Assembly (NCBI GenBank): GCA_016712345.1
Contig: JADJRH010000011.1
Location: 2,666,001 to 2,730,000 of the forward strand
Direction of reading: 5' to 3'
From: Polyangiaceae bacterium
Lineage (GTDB): Bacteria; Myxococcota_A; Polyangia; Polyangiales; Polyangiaceae
DNA: 64,000 nt
Shown: positions 32,290-41,065 of the stretch, one piece after another
Position numbering within the stretch: position 1 is the stretch's first letter
Layout: every line of letters begins with the position of its first letter
The notes under the pieces: model-generated
What the model was told of the DNA's origin: nothing
What the model saw: only the letters and a program-made list of their open reading frames with translations
Databases searched by the model: none
Program-made: the position numbers and the translations under genes

Positions 32290-33674
32290 ATGTCGCACGA
32301 CGCTCGCATGGAAAACGAAGTTGCGAAGCTTTTAGAAATTGCCTCCGACGTGGTGGCTCGCGCCAAATCCCGCGGCGCCGACGTGGCTGAAGCCGTCGCG
32401 CGTTCCGGTTCAGAACTCTCCACAAAGGTACGCTTGGGCGAACCTGAACTTGTGGAAGAGGCCGCCCATCGAGGCGTTGGAATGCGCGTTATCCGCGATC
32501 AACGCGTCGCCATGACCTCCACGAGCGATCTCTCGCCGCGCGGCATCGAGCGATTCGTTTCCGATGCAATGGAGCTTCTCGATGTCGCCCAGCCCGATCC
32601 GTTTGCGGGCCCCGCCGACGCATCGCTGTACGCAAAGCCGCCGTACGCCGAGTTGGATTTGTATGACCCGTCGGGCGGCGAGATCACCGCCGAACAAGCC
32701 GTGTCCCTCGCAAAACGCGGTGAAGCCGCCGCGCGTGAAGCCGACTGCCGCATCACCAACAGCGAAGGCGCCACCTTTTCTCGAAGCGCCGGCGCGTTCG
32801 GCCTCGTTCTGTCGTCGGGCTTCAGCGGTGGGTACGCAACGTCGTATTCGTCGCTCGTTGTCACCCCCGTTGCCGACGACGAAGGCGGAAAAAAAGGCGC
32901 GGCTATCACTGGACAGCCAAACGCCACCTCGCCGAACTTCTGTCCCCCGAAGAAGTTGGAAAAGAAGCCGCGCGCCGCACCGTTCGAAAGCTCGGCGCCC
33001 GCAAAGTCCCCACGTGTGAAGCGCCCGTTGTGTTTGATCCCGATGTGGCGCGATCCATTCTCGGGCTCATCGCGGGCTGCGCCATGGGCAGCGCGATCTG
33101 GCGTAAATCAAGCTACCTCGTGGGCCGTGAAGGGACACGCGTCGCAAGCGATCTCATCAACGTCGTCGACGATCCCCTCATTGTTCGAGGCCCCGGATCG
33201 CGCCCGTTCGACGGTGAAGGTTTGCCCGCTCGCAAAAATGTCCTCGTCGAAAACGGCATTCTCAAAACGTACCTTTGCGACAGCTACAGCGCGCGCAAAC
33301 TCTCGCGACAATCCACCGGCAACGCGTCGCGTGGCGCAGCCGGCGGCGTGGGGCCTTCCACAACCAACTTTGTGCTGCTCCCCACCCAAACGCCTGCCGC
33401 CGACATCATCAAGTCCACCGAAAAAGGCCTCTACGTGACCGAGATGATGGGCTTTGGCTTCAACGCGGTGACAGGTGATTTTTCGCGCGGCGCTTCCGGG
33501 TTTTGGATCGAAAACGGCGTCTTCGCGTTCCCCGTGAGCGAGGTCACCATCTCCCTCAACCTCGATCAACTCCTTCAACGCATCGACGCCGTCGGCGACG
33601 ATCTCGACCTCCGAAGCGCCACCGCCTCCCCCACCCTGCGCGTCTCCTCCATGACCATCGCCGGCGGGTCGTAG
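32290..33674 (+). CDS. pmbA: PmbA/TldE-family protein, with apparent one-base frameshift
   Basis: Partner of the TldD metalloprotease, which with TldE/PmbA matures ribosomal peptides and degrades small proteins. The first frame encodes the N-terminal half (VAKLLEIASDVVARAKSRGA to PVADDEGGKK). After the A7 run at 32889-32895 the family sequence continues one frame over: YHWTAKRHLAELLSPEEVGK, then VVFDPDVARSILGLIAGC to LRVSSMTIAGGS. Adding one A (A8) joins the halves into about 461 aa, the normal length for this family. As written, translation runs on out of frame and ends at 33438. The HExxxH metal motif of TldD is absent, as expected for the TldE side. No tldD is present in the window. Operator-like repeats precede the gene. 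Confidence 0.85.
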
Positions 33675-33680
33675 ACCGCT

Positions 33681-33719
33681 CCCCGCCCGTGGCGCGCGAA
33701 GCGCGACGCTTGGGCGGGG
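33681..33719. terminator. GC-rich hairpin between convergent genes
   Basis: CCCCGCCC pairs with GGGCGGGG around a partly paired inner stem. It lies seven bases after the pmbA/tldE stop and faces the convergent lipoprotein gene. Two GTGTACAC words (33760-33767 and 33776-33783) and one TGTACA (33793-33798) follow in the same gap. Confidence 0.4.
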
Positions 33720-33819
33720 CACGCGAGCAGCGCGAGCGTGGGGGTGGGCAGAAGAAAATGTGTACACACCAAGAGGTGTACACATTAAGATATGTACATC
33801 ACGAAGTCGTGTCGTTCTC

Positions 33820-34506
33820 TCAAGGCGTTTCGATGGTTCGGTAGCAGCAGCGCGGCACATCGTTGAAGTACTCACGCTTGGTGTGCCGTGCGCGCGCCGT
33901 CGCCGCCGCGTCAAACGGATCGGCCTCGAAAGGCAGCGGTCCAACGCCGAAAACAATCGCGTTTGGGCACTCTGAAAATGCCTCCGCCGGATACATAGTG
34001 CCACCCTGCGGAGCGTCGATGCAGGTGGTGGTTTCGGTGTACCCCGCCGGCGCTATGCGCGTTGATTCGGCCGCGGTGGGCATGGGTGTACACCTTGAAA
34101 AACAACACTCGCCCTTTCGTTCATCCCCGTCGGGGCCGCCGCACGCCGTGCTCAACTCGTGCCGAAAGCGCAGCGTCATCAACCTGTCGAACTCAAGCTT
34201 CTTTGTGTCGGTATAAAAGAGCATTGTCGGGCCGGCCGAGGCGAGCCGTTTCGGGTCGGCGGGACAATCCAAGAAAGGCGCATCCGCCGCCACATCCACG
34301 GGCTCCGGCAACGTGCCGCACACCCGTTCGCGCAACTCATCCACACCGCACGCGCTCACCTTAAACGCGGCGCGCTCCGGCAGGGCACGCGGGTCATCGC
34401 CCACGTCGGGCGGGTCGGCCGCGTCGATCATGCCTGCACAACCAAACCCAACGGCGCCGGTTGAAACCAACAGTGCGAAGCCTCGAATTGCCCCAACAAG
34501 CTTCAT
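33820..34506 (-). CDS. Cys-rich lipoprotein, hypothetical
   Basis: Protein of 228 aa from the ATG at 34506. A signal peptide ends at the lipobox VGFGC (Cys about 22). The mature part has about a dozen cysteines, including the pairs ECCFSRC and RCCYRT, which suggests a disulfide-stabilised periplasmic or surface domain. I do not recognise the family. An upstream in-frame ATG would add 27 residues before the signal peptide and is rejected. It is divergent from larB (89 bases between starts). Confidence 0.75.
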   Translation of the reverse strand: MKLVGAIRGFALLVSTGAVGFGCAGMIDAADPPDVGDDPRALPERAAFKVSACGVDELRERVCGTLPEPVDVAADAPFLDCPADPKRLASAGPTMLFYTDTKKLEFDRLMTLRFRHELSTACGGPDGDERKGECCFSRCTPMPTAAESTRIAPAGYTETTTCIDAPQGGTMYPAEAFSECPNAIVFGVGPLPFEADPFDAAATARARHTKREYFNDVPRCCYRTIETP

Positions 34507-34595
34507 GCGCTTCAAGATACCAACAAACGCCCGCGCCCCGCCAAGCGCCGTGCGCGCGCCCCGCCGCGTTGAATTAGTGCTAAGCACTCGCTCGC

Positions 34596-35344
34596 ATGGA
34601 TCCGCGCCATCTTCGTGACCTTCTCGAACGCGTGCGCGAAGGCAAAACCGGTGTTGAAGATGCCCTCGCCGACCTCAAACACATGCCGTACAAAGACTTG
34701 GGCTTTGCGGCGATCGATCACCACAGAGCGCTGCGCCAGGGCGTGCCCGAAGTCATCTTCGGTGAAGGGAAAACCCCCGAGCAAATCATCGGTATCTCGC
34801 GCGAAATCGCCGCCGCCGGGCAAAATGTGCTTGTCACACGCATTGACGCCGCCAAGGCCGAAGCGATCACGGCGGCCCTTCCCGAGTTTAAATACGCGCC
34901 CATTGCCCGCACGGGATCGCTTGTTTCAAAGCCTCCGCCCGCGCGAAAAGGCACTGTGGCCGTTCTCACCGCCGGCACAAGCGATCTACCCGTTTCAGAA
35001 GAAGCGGTAGAGACCCTTATCGCAGTGGGTCTAACGCCGCTTCGCATGTACGACGTGGGTGTGGCAGGCATTCATCGCCTCCTTCACCGGGTAGAAGCGC
35101 TGCGCGCCGCCGATGTGGTGATTGTTGTCGCCGGGATGGAAGGTGCTCTACCCAGCGTTGTCGGCGGCGTTGTTTCACCCCCCTCATCGCCGTTCCAACC
35201 GCGGTGGGCTACGGCACCGCTCTGTCTGGATTTACCGCGCTTTTTGCAATGTTAACCAGCTGCGCTTCGGGCGTTGTGGTGGTCAACATCGACAGCGGAT
35301 TCGGCGCCGCCATGGCCGCCCATCGCATCTTGTCCAACAGATGA
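34596..35344 (+). CDS. larB: LarB, nickel-pincer cofactor biosynthesis, with apparent one-base frameshift
   Basis: LarB carboxylates the pyridinium ring of nicotinate adenine dinucleotide and releases AMP, the first step to the nickel-pincer nucleotide cofactor. The N-terminal part (LRDLLERVREGKTGVEDALADL) and the AIR-carboxylase-like core (VLTAGTSDLPVSEEAVET, VVIVVAGMEGALPSVVGG) are in one frame. After the C6 run at 35178-35183 the family sequence continues in the next frame: PLIAVPTAVGYG, then LFAMLTSCASGVVVVNIDSG to the stop at 35344. Restoring one C joins them into about 249 aa. As written the protein ends at 35255 after an unrelated tail. No larC or larE is in the window. Confidence 0.88.
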
Positions 35345-35464
35345 ATACAGCCTGTTTTCTGCCACCGTCAAGTGTCAACCGACACGGTAAACAGGTAAAA
35401 ACAAAGCAACCTTCCCATTGAAACGCCGCGCAGCCCACGGCCGTTTCGTGATAGGAGTGAGACT

Positions 35465-37126
35465 ATGCGAAGCCTCACCCAACTTTCCCTTTTGGCCCTT
35501 GCAGCACTGCCATTTCAACTCACCGCGTGCGACGGCGGCACCGAATCTACCACCGGCACCGGAGGTGGCACCACCACCGGCGAAACCACTTCCAGCACCG
35601 ACCCCACGGCCGCCATTGACTACCCGGCCCTGGGCGCGGTTTCAGGAGACTCCGGCAAAGGCTCATTTAGGTTTGGCGCGGCGAGCGCGGCCACCCAAAT
35701 CGAAGATCAAAATACAAACACCGATTGGTATGTTTGGACTCTACCCAAAGACCAAGGCGGCCTCGGAAAAGGCACGTTCGTGGGCGACGCAGTCAAGGGG
35801 TATACCCTTGCCGAACAAGACATTGACCTGATGGTAGAAATGGGGCTTGACTCCTACCGCTTCTCCATTGAGTGGGCACGGGTAGAGCCTCAAAAAGACC
35901 AAATAGATGAAGCCGCTCTCCAACACTACTCCGACTTTATCGATGCGCTGATCGCCAAGGGCATTCGCCCAATGGTCACCATCCACCACTTTTCCAACCC
36001 GCTGTGGATCGACGATCCGCGAGATGCTGGCTGCGCCAACGGCCCCACCGACCAAAACCTCTGCGGGTGGAACCATCCCCAAGGCGGGGCCATGGTGGCC
36101 GAACAACTCGCCGAACATGCCAAACTCATCGCCGAACGGTTTGGTGATCGGGTAGATGATTGGTGTACACTCAACGAACCTGTCAACTACCTTTTGGCCG
36201 GGTATGGCGTCGGCAACTTTCCCCCTGGGAAAAGCGGCATTTTGGGCAACATTACAGAAGAGTTTATGCCCGCCGTTCGCAACTTCATGAACGCTCACGC
36301 CCTCATGTATGACGCCATGAAAGACGCCGACACCACCGACGCCGACGGCGACGGCGTGGCAGCAAGCGTGGGCTTTACCAAAGAAGCGGGTGAATGGGTG
36401 GCCGCCGCCGAGAACGAAATCAGCGAGGCCGAGGTAGATGTCAAAGCCAAAGAGGGTGTGCTCTGGGTCTACCAATACATGTTCGCAGAAGCCTTTATAC
36501 AGGGTGGATTCGACACCGACCTGAGCGGCGATCTCGACGAGCCCCATCCTGAATGGAAGGGCAAACTCGACTGGATGGGGGTTCAATATTACTTCCGCGC
36601 GGGCGTCACCGGCTCACCGGGCCTTTTGCCACTCGTGGCCGCTACTCCCTGTTTTGGCACCTTTGACTTTGGCGCTTGTGTACCTCCGCTCGATCCAACG
36701 TATGCGGTACCTGACATGGAGTATGAACATTACCCCCAGGGGCTCTACAACGTCCTTTCAGACTTTGGAAAGCGGTGGCCAAAGTTACCCCTCACCGTTA
36801 CAGAAAGTGGCATTGCAACGTCGGTCGGCGCGCGCCGCGCAGAAGTCATTGTTCGAGCGCTTGAATCCATCGATCGCGCTCAAAAAGAAGGTGTTGACGT
36901 GCGCGGGTATTACCACTGGAGCCTGACCGACAACTTTGAGTGGGCACTCGGTTTCAAGCCCCATTTCGGCCTCTACGAAGTGGACTATTCAAGCCCCGAT
37001 CTGACTCGAACGCCCACCCTCGGTGCCACTGTTTTGGGGGAGATTATCAAAGCCCGCACGCTCACCACCGATCACCGAAAAACCTACGGTGGTGAAGGCC
37101 CGCTCACGGCCGAAAGTGGAATGTAG
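35465..37126 (+). CDS. Secreted glycoside hydrolase family 1 lipoprotein
   Basis: Beta-glucosidase-type enzyme of 553 aa. A signal peptide ends at lipobox LTAC (Cys 22) and a Gly/Thr linker follows. The GH1 barrel spans about 66-525. The acid/base glutamate is E238 in TLNEP and the nucleophile E447 in TESG (TENG in most relatives). Sugar-binding elements include FRFGAASAATQIE, VTIHHFSNPLW and the late HWSLTDNFEWALGF. It would release glucose or related sugars from beta-linked substrates outside the cytoplasm. It converges with a lipoprotein gene only ten bases downstream. The gene is rich in the rare codons CTA, GTA and AGA within GGGTAGA-type words. Confidence 0.94.
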   Translation: MRSLTQLSLLALAALPFQLTACDGGTESTTGTGGGTTTGETTSSTDPTAAIDYPALGAVSGDSGKGSFRFGAASAATQIEDQNTNTDWYVWTLPKDQGGLGKGTFVGDAVKGYTLAEQDIDLMVEMGLDSYRFSIEWARVEPQKDQIDEAALQHYSDFIDALIAKGIRPMVTIHHFSNPLWIDDPRDAGCANGPTDQNLCGWNHPQGGAMVAEQLAEHAKLIAERFGDRVDDWCTLNEPVNYLLAGYGVGNFPPGKSGILGNITEEFMPAVRNFMNAHALMYDAMKDADTTDADGDGVAASVGFTKEAGEWVAAAENEISEAEVDVKAKEGVLWVYQYMFAEAFIQGGFDTDLSGDLDEPHPEWKGKLDWMGVQYYFRAGVTGSPGLLPLVAATPCFGTFDFGACVPPLDPTYAVPDMEYEHYPQGLYNVLSDFGKRWPKLPLTVTESGIATSVGARRAEVIVRALESIDRAQKEGVDVRGYYHWSLTDNFEWALGFKPHFGLYEVDYSSPDLTRTPTLGATVLGEIIKARTLTTDHRKTYGGEGPLTAESGM

Positions 37127-37136
37127 CTCAATCGAA

Positions 37137-38441
37137 TTACGGCGCCGGATCGCACCGCATGGCGCCGCTTGCCGGCAGCGACAACGCATGGAAGTCGAGC
37201 CCTGACGCAGTTGCCAAGTCGGCGCCGGAACGGGCTATCAACGGCGCCACAATCCCGTTGGTTTTGTGGACGTGAGTTGCCACTTCACTCGCCGGCGCCA
37301 ACGCGGCCGGATCCAGCAGAACAAAGTGCATGTCGTGGTCAGTAATGCACCCGCCGCATATCCAAATGATATGCCCCTTCGTCCAAGTGAGCCCCACCTT
37401 CCCATCAAACGGCACAAAACTGGGCCACGCCGCTTCGTCTTGGTCCACCGGCGCTTCCAGCGAGTGGAGCACCGCCGACCCGTCGGATTCAACCACCGCC
37501 AGGCGAATGATTGTGTACCCTTTCTCCACTTCGAATTGAACGTTCGTCTCGGTGAAGGCTACCCAATATTGCTCCCCCACTTTGACAACGCTCTGCCGCG
37601 GGGCCAACGTGAGACGCGAAGCAACCTCGGTGCTCGCCGCGGCCGAAATGCGCCGCGCTGGAAACCGCGGCGTTCCGTCGGCATTGAGAATGGTAAAGTT
37701 CACCTCCGTTTGGCCGAAGTGCCCCTTGGAATACGCAAGGGCAAAACCCCCGTCTCCCGTGGGCGCAACGCCCATCTGAGCAATATAGGTTTCACCCACC
37801 GACCCAATTGAAACGGGCTCGCCCATCGCAGCGCCGTCGGCATCCAGGCGAAGAAACAGTAGCTCTGTATCTGAGCCCGACGTGGCGCCATAAAACAAAA
37901 CGTACCCTGCCCCATCGGGCACCAGGGCCGAAGCCGACGTCTGAGATGCGCTCGTGACCGGAATTTCAGTGGGACCGGCTACCAGGGCAGGCGTTTCGTC
38001 CATCCGAGCAAACAGAATGGTCTCGCCCGGCGCCGACCACACCGCGGCAAGGCTCTGCCCGTCGCTCGCCAGGGTGGGAGCGCGAAACGCAAACGGATCG
38101 GTTTCCAGATCCACCGGATCGCCGAGTTGACCATCCAACCCAAGGGCGGCCACGGTAAGCTTTTCTTCAGACCGCAGCTCAAAAAATGTTCCACCCAGCT
38201 CAACCAACCCCTCTACCCGTCCAGACATCACCCCAAGTTCCTGCGTCATCGCACGAGTCTCGACACAGGTGTGGGTGATAGCCGGCGTTTTTTCTAAAAT
38301 GGGCACCGGCTCCACCGATGGACCGCCGCCGCTGCCGCCCGAGCCACCCCCGCCGCCGGTAGAGGACGAAGAACCGTCACCGCAACCGGCGGCCGCAGAA
38401 ACAAGAACCAAGGCCGAAAAGAGCGAAATAAGAGACTTCAT
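37137..38441 (-). CDS. Lipoprotein, probable beta-propeller-like
   Basis: Protein of 434 aa from the ATG at 38441. Lipobox SAAAGC gives Cys about 20, followed by a Gly/Ser linker. The mature part repeats strands with patterns such as LASDGQSLAAVWSAPGETI, VPDGAGYVLFYGATSGSD and APTGDGGFALAYSKG, spaced about 50 residues apart, which suggests a beta-propeller of about six blades. Cys residues CGGC are near the C-terminus. No catalytic motif is seen; a surface-binding role is inferred. An exact 106-bp repeat lies 138 bases upstream of its start. Confidence 0.75.
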   Translation of the reverse strand: MKSLISLFSALVLVSAAAGCGDGSSSSTGGGGGSGGSGGGPSVEPVPILEKTPAITHTCVETRAMTQELGVMSGRVEGLVELGGTFFELRSEEKLTVAALGLDGQLGDPVDLETDPFAFRAPTLASDGQSLAAVWSAPGETILFARMDETPALVAGPTEIPVTSASQTSASALVPDGAGYVLFYGATSGSDTELLFLRLDADGAAMGEPVSIGSVGETYIAQMGVAPTGDGGFALAYSKGHFGQTEVNFTILNADGTPRFPARRISAAASTEVASRLTLAPRQSVVKVGEQYWVAFTETNVQFEVEKGYTIIRLAVVESDGSAVLHSLEAPVDQDEAAWPSFVPFDGKVGLTWTKGHIIWICGGCITDHDMHFVLLDPAALAPASEVATHVHKTNGIVAPLIARSGADLATASGLDFHALSLPASGAMRCDPAP

Positions 38442-38743
38442 GCCCGGTAGTATATCTGACTTGGCTCTCTGCTGGCACCAAACAATTCTACCCAAGCGGC
38501 TCTACCCATGGCCCCAAAAACGCCCACGCGGGGTGAGGCGGTTGTGGGGCCGGCGCATGAGCCGCAAACGCCCGCGCGGACCCAACACCCGCTTCGCTGA
38601 GGCTCAGGGACAGGCGGATCGGGTTGGAAAGATGGAACCCCCGCGCCACGGTGAACTGTGCAGAACCGGCCTTTCCTGCGCGCCAAACGTGCGGTCAATT
38701 CGGATGCAGACGGCGAAAAGAAACCTCTAGACGGACCAATTGC
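38442..38743. other. Intergenic region with 106-bp repeat
   Basis: About 300 bases between two minus-strand genes. It holds two TCTACCC words near 38487 and 38501 and the 106-bp repeat copy 1. A 20-codon open frame (starting MERWNPRATVNC) lies within the repeat and is not considered a gene. Confidence 0.5.
38579..38684. repeat. Exact 106-bp dispersed repeat, copy 1
   Basis: Identical over 106 bases to 45951-46056 and in the same orientation. Both copies lie upstream (about 95-140 bases) of a minus-strand gene. Contains a short palindrome CTGAGGCTCAG. Origin unknown; no terminal repeats or transposase. Confidence 0.9.
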
Positions 38744-39469
38744 TCAACCGCGGTGCGAGGTCAAAAAAAGCGACGCCGAGTGCGGAAACTCACCTGTCAC
38801 GAATCGAGAGCGCCGCCACCATCGCCCCAAACGTGGCCAAGTGCGGTGGATCTTCAGCGGCCGCCCGAAGTTGTAATGCTTCAAAGAAATGGGGCTCGGC
38901 TGCTTCGCCGGGCCGCGTTTTTGAGAACCTGAGCCCGCGCTCAGCGAACGCCGCGCGAAGGTAAGCCTCGTGGTATTGGGCACGCGTGTTGTGCCTTTGC
39001 GGCCGGAGGTTGGCATGGCCTCGGGATCCAATTCGGTCACGTCGTATTCGCGACGAAAGGCCTGCAACGCCTGTGTAGCGGGGTTGCGCTTCACGAACCG
39101 CCGATTGCCCAAAAGCCAGCTCTCGACGCAGCAACGCGCCACGACCACGTCCACGGGCACCGGGCATTTGTATCGAGCCACTTCCGCCAGCACCTCCGCG
39201 CGTGCGTACTCGACGCCGCGGTCTTCGCTGTCGAGAGCCACCACCAAACGTTCAAAGCCGGGAAAGGCTGAAACGTCTTCCACCGCACTTCCCAGCCGTC
39301 CAAGGAGATTGGGGTACCCGTAGCCGGCCACAATGTAAAAACCGGCTTGTGTGGCCGCGTCTTCAGGGCGGGCCAGCCGTGTGGCGCCGGGGCGCATGAG
39401 AGGCAGCCAGGCTTTGTACAATGCCGGTTCTGTTCCTTCGCCCTCCACCAACAAATATAGGCTGTTCAC
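38744..39469 (-). CDS. TOPRIM-like protein paired with an ATPase; apparent frameshift in its C-terminal part
   Basis: Putative nuclease/primase-fold protein. The N-terminus LYLLVEGEGTEPALYKAW (E9, G10) and ALDSED (78-83) give the Glu and DxD pattern of a TOPRIM-like fold, as in OLD, RloB or AriB-type proteins. The motif VVARCCVESWLLGN follows. Around residue 157, near an A3 run at 38996-38998, the natural-looking sequence moves to another frame: AQYHEAYLRAAFAERGLRF to AALSIRDR, ending at 38790 (total about 226 aa). As written, the last 80 residues are Arg/Ser-rich and probably artefactual. The ATG overlaps the stop of the upstream ATPase gene by four bases (ATGA), so the two are translationally coupled. 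Confidence 0.72.
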   Translation of the reverse strand: MNSLYLLVEGEGTEPALYKAWLPLMRPGATRLARPEDAATQAGFYIVAGYGYPNLLGRLGSAVEDVSAFPGFERLVVALDSEDRGVEYARAEVLAEVARYKCPVPVDVVVARCCVESWLLGNRRFVKRNPATQALQAFRREYDVTELDPEAMPTSGRKGTTRVPNTTRLTFARRSLSAGSGSQKRGPAKQPSPISLKHYNFGRPLKIHRTWPRLGRWWRRSRFVTGEFPHSASLFLTSHRG

Positions 39470-40644
39470 GCCCCGCCCGCCCCGTGCTGATACGCCTCGG
39501 AGTTAATGAGGCGAACAAAGGCTTCTTGCCGCGAGCCGGTGTTCAGTTCTGGAATGTCGGCGACCTCCAGCACCCGAACTTTGGAGCCGAGGCGCGTAAC
39601 CACCCGCCAACACTTGGGGTCAATATGGTTGATGACATAGGGATGGTGGCTGGTGGCAATCAACTGCACGTCACGGATTCGACCCAGCAAATGGCGGGTG
39701 ATAGCGGGCAGGCAGTTTACGCCGAGGCTGTTTTCATACTCATCAATCAGAATGGTTGAACCTGAAGGCGCCAGTGCGAGTTCTACCAAGTGGCGCAGCG
39801 TGCGCGCCATTCCCGAGGAGAGATGTTGGAGCAAAATGGGAAGTTCTACTCCTTCTTCCTCCACGGCCACCACCAAACGATTGGCGGCGTCATCGCTCTT
39901 GTTCATTCTCAAAAGCTCGCCGGCGGGCCCCACCCGAACCGTTGTCACGCTGGGAAAAATCTCTGTGAACGCGCTCACAATTTCTGCGAATGCCGTTGGG
40001 TCGAGCGTTTGAAGCAAATCCAACCGAATTATGAGCGGCAGCCGAGTATCTCGGCGCAATTGCTCGATGCTCGAAAAGTGGCCACGAAAAGGCGCCACTT
40101 CGTCGGTGGAGAAAGCAGGCATTTGAAGAGCATCGTTTGACTTGAAGACATGGGAAAGACCGGCGAATAAAGGCGCAATGGTTTCTTCCTGCTGAAAGAG
40201 CGAAATCAAACTTTCGGTTTCTTTGAGTTTGGGAGCCACGGAGCCGGCGAACTTGATTTGTTCACCATGGCGTTCAGCCAACATTTGACCGGACGACGTC
40301 CACACGCGTTCTTCAAGAAATTTGCCCTTCTTGGTGCGTTGGCCGAATTCAAACCAACTGGCAAGCGCGCCCACATGAACCATCGGCGCGATGCGTTCGT
40401 TGGTGGCACTCGTTTGGGCCTCCCACTCAAACGTTTGCCCCGAGGCTCGGAGGCGGAGTTTCCAGGCGCAATTCGGGGGCGCTGCCCAGCGACCCACGCC
40501 GGATTCCGCAACACCGAGCAAAGCCGTCAAAATGGTCGACTTGCCCGCCCCACTCACGCCCACCAACAAGTTCACCGCGTCAAACCTGGTGGATTGCAGC
40601 TCCCAACCGGTGTCGCGGTCCATAAACTCAAACTGTTCAATCAT
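39466..40644 (-). CDS. SMC/RecF-like AAA ATPase, probable defence-system component
   Basis: ABC-type ATPase of 392 aa without a long coiled coil. Walker A is GVSGAGKST (29-37), the signature motif LSSG (275-278), Walker B ILIDE (298-302) and the switch histidines TSHHP (331-335). This matches the AAA_15/AAA_21 ATPases of OLD, RloA and PARIS AriA type. Coupled by a 4-base overlap to a TOPRIM-like gene, it fits the ATPase plus TOPRIM design of anti-phage systems, in which the ATPase senses a phage product and releases the nuclease. That role is inferred from layout. A 21-bp tandem repeat array lies about 110 bases upstream. Confidence 0.82.
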   Translation of the reverse strand: MIEQFEFMDRDTGWELQSTRFDAVNLLVGVSGAGKSTILTALLGVAESGVGRWAAPPNCAWKLRLRASGQTFEWEAQTSATNERIAPMVHVGALASWFEFGQRTKKGKFLEERVWTSSGQMLAERHGEQIKFAGSVAPKLKETESLISLFQQEETIAPLFAGLSHVFKSNDALQMPAFSTDEVAPFRGHFSSIEQLRRDTRLPLIIRLDLLQTLDPTAFAEIVSAFTEIFPSVTTVRVGPAGELLRMNKSDDAANRLVVAVEEEGVELPILLQHLSSGMARTLRHLVELALAPSGSTILIDEYENSLGVNCLPAITRHLLGRIRDVQLIATSHHPYVINHIDPKCWRVVTRLGSKVRVLEVADIPELNTGSRQEAFVRLINSEAYQHGAGGA

Positions 40645-40756
40645 GGCGCTCGGGTGGGTCTATTAGCTCTAAAAATGATGAATCAAAAATGAAACGAGCA
40701 TCCGGGTCAGAAAACCGAGAAATACCCGCCGTTCTTCGATCCGCCTGAAAATTGGC

Positions 40757-40930
40757 CGATCCCCCCGCTCCCGAGAGCCGATCCCCGGCTCCGCGCGGCC
40801 GATCCCCGGCTCCGGCCAGTCGATCCCCCGCTCCGCGCGGCCGATCCCCGGCTCCGGCCAGTCGATCCCCCACTCCGGCCAGCCGATCCCCCTGTCGGCG
40901 CACCCGATCCCCGGCTCCAAACCGGCGAAT
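40757..40930. repeat. 21-bp tandem repeat array, about eight units
   Basis: The word GATCCCC recurs at 40758, 40780, 40801, 40822, 40843, 40864, 40885, 40906 and (as GAATCCCC) 40927: spacing 22 once, then exactly 21. Units of the form GATCCCCGGCTCCGGCCAGTC alternate with a CGCG variant. The array lies upstream of the ATPase gene within the 420-base gap 40645-41065. Because 21 is divisible by three, it stays open in several frames (a Gly-Asp-Arg/Leu-Ala heptad on the minus strand), but I see no flanking evidence of a gene. Confidence 0.85.
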
Positions 40931-41065
40931 CCCCATGGGGGAGTCACGCTGTGGAGGCGGGGAGTGGTTTCTTTGGGCTCAAGCCACAACGCTTTTTCGC
41001 CTTGCTTCTGTGGCCCGCACAGCGTTTGGCGAAAGGATCCCCGCGCGGCGGTCGAATGTGTACAT

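Noticed and set aside
33030..33674. A separate gene starting MFDPDVARSILGL
   Set aside because: It is the C-terminal half of PmbA/TldE after an apparent one-base deletion.
38624..38684. Short frames beginning MERWNPRATVNC in the 106-bp repeats
   Set aside because: They differ outside the repeat, lack ribosome binding sites and are simply part of the repeat.
40645..41065. CRISPR-like array
   Set aside because: Units are contiguous and 21 bases long with no spacers, so it is a simple tandem repeat.
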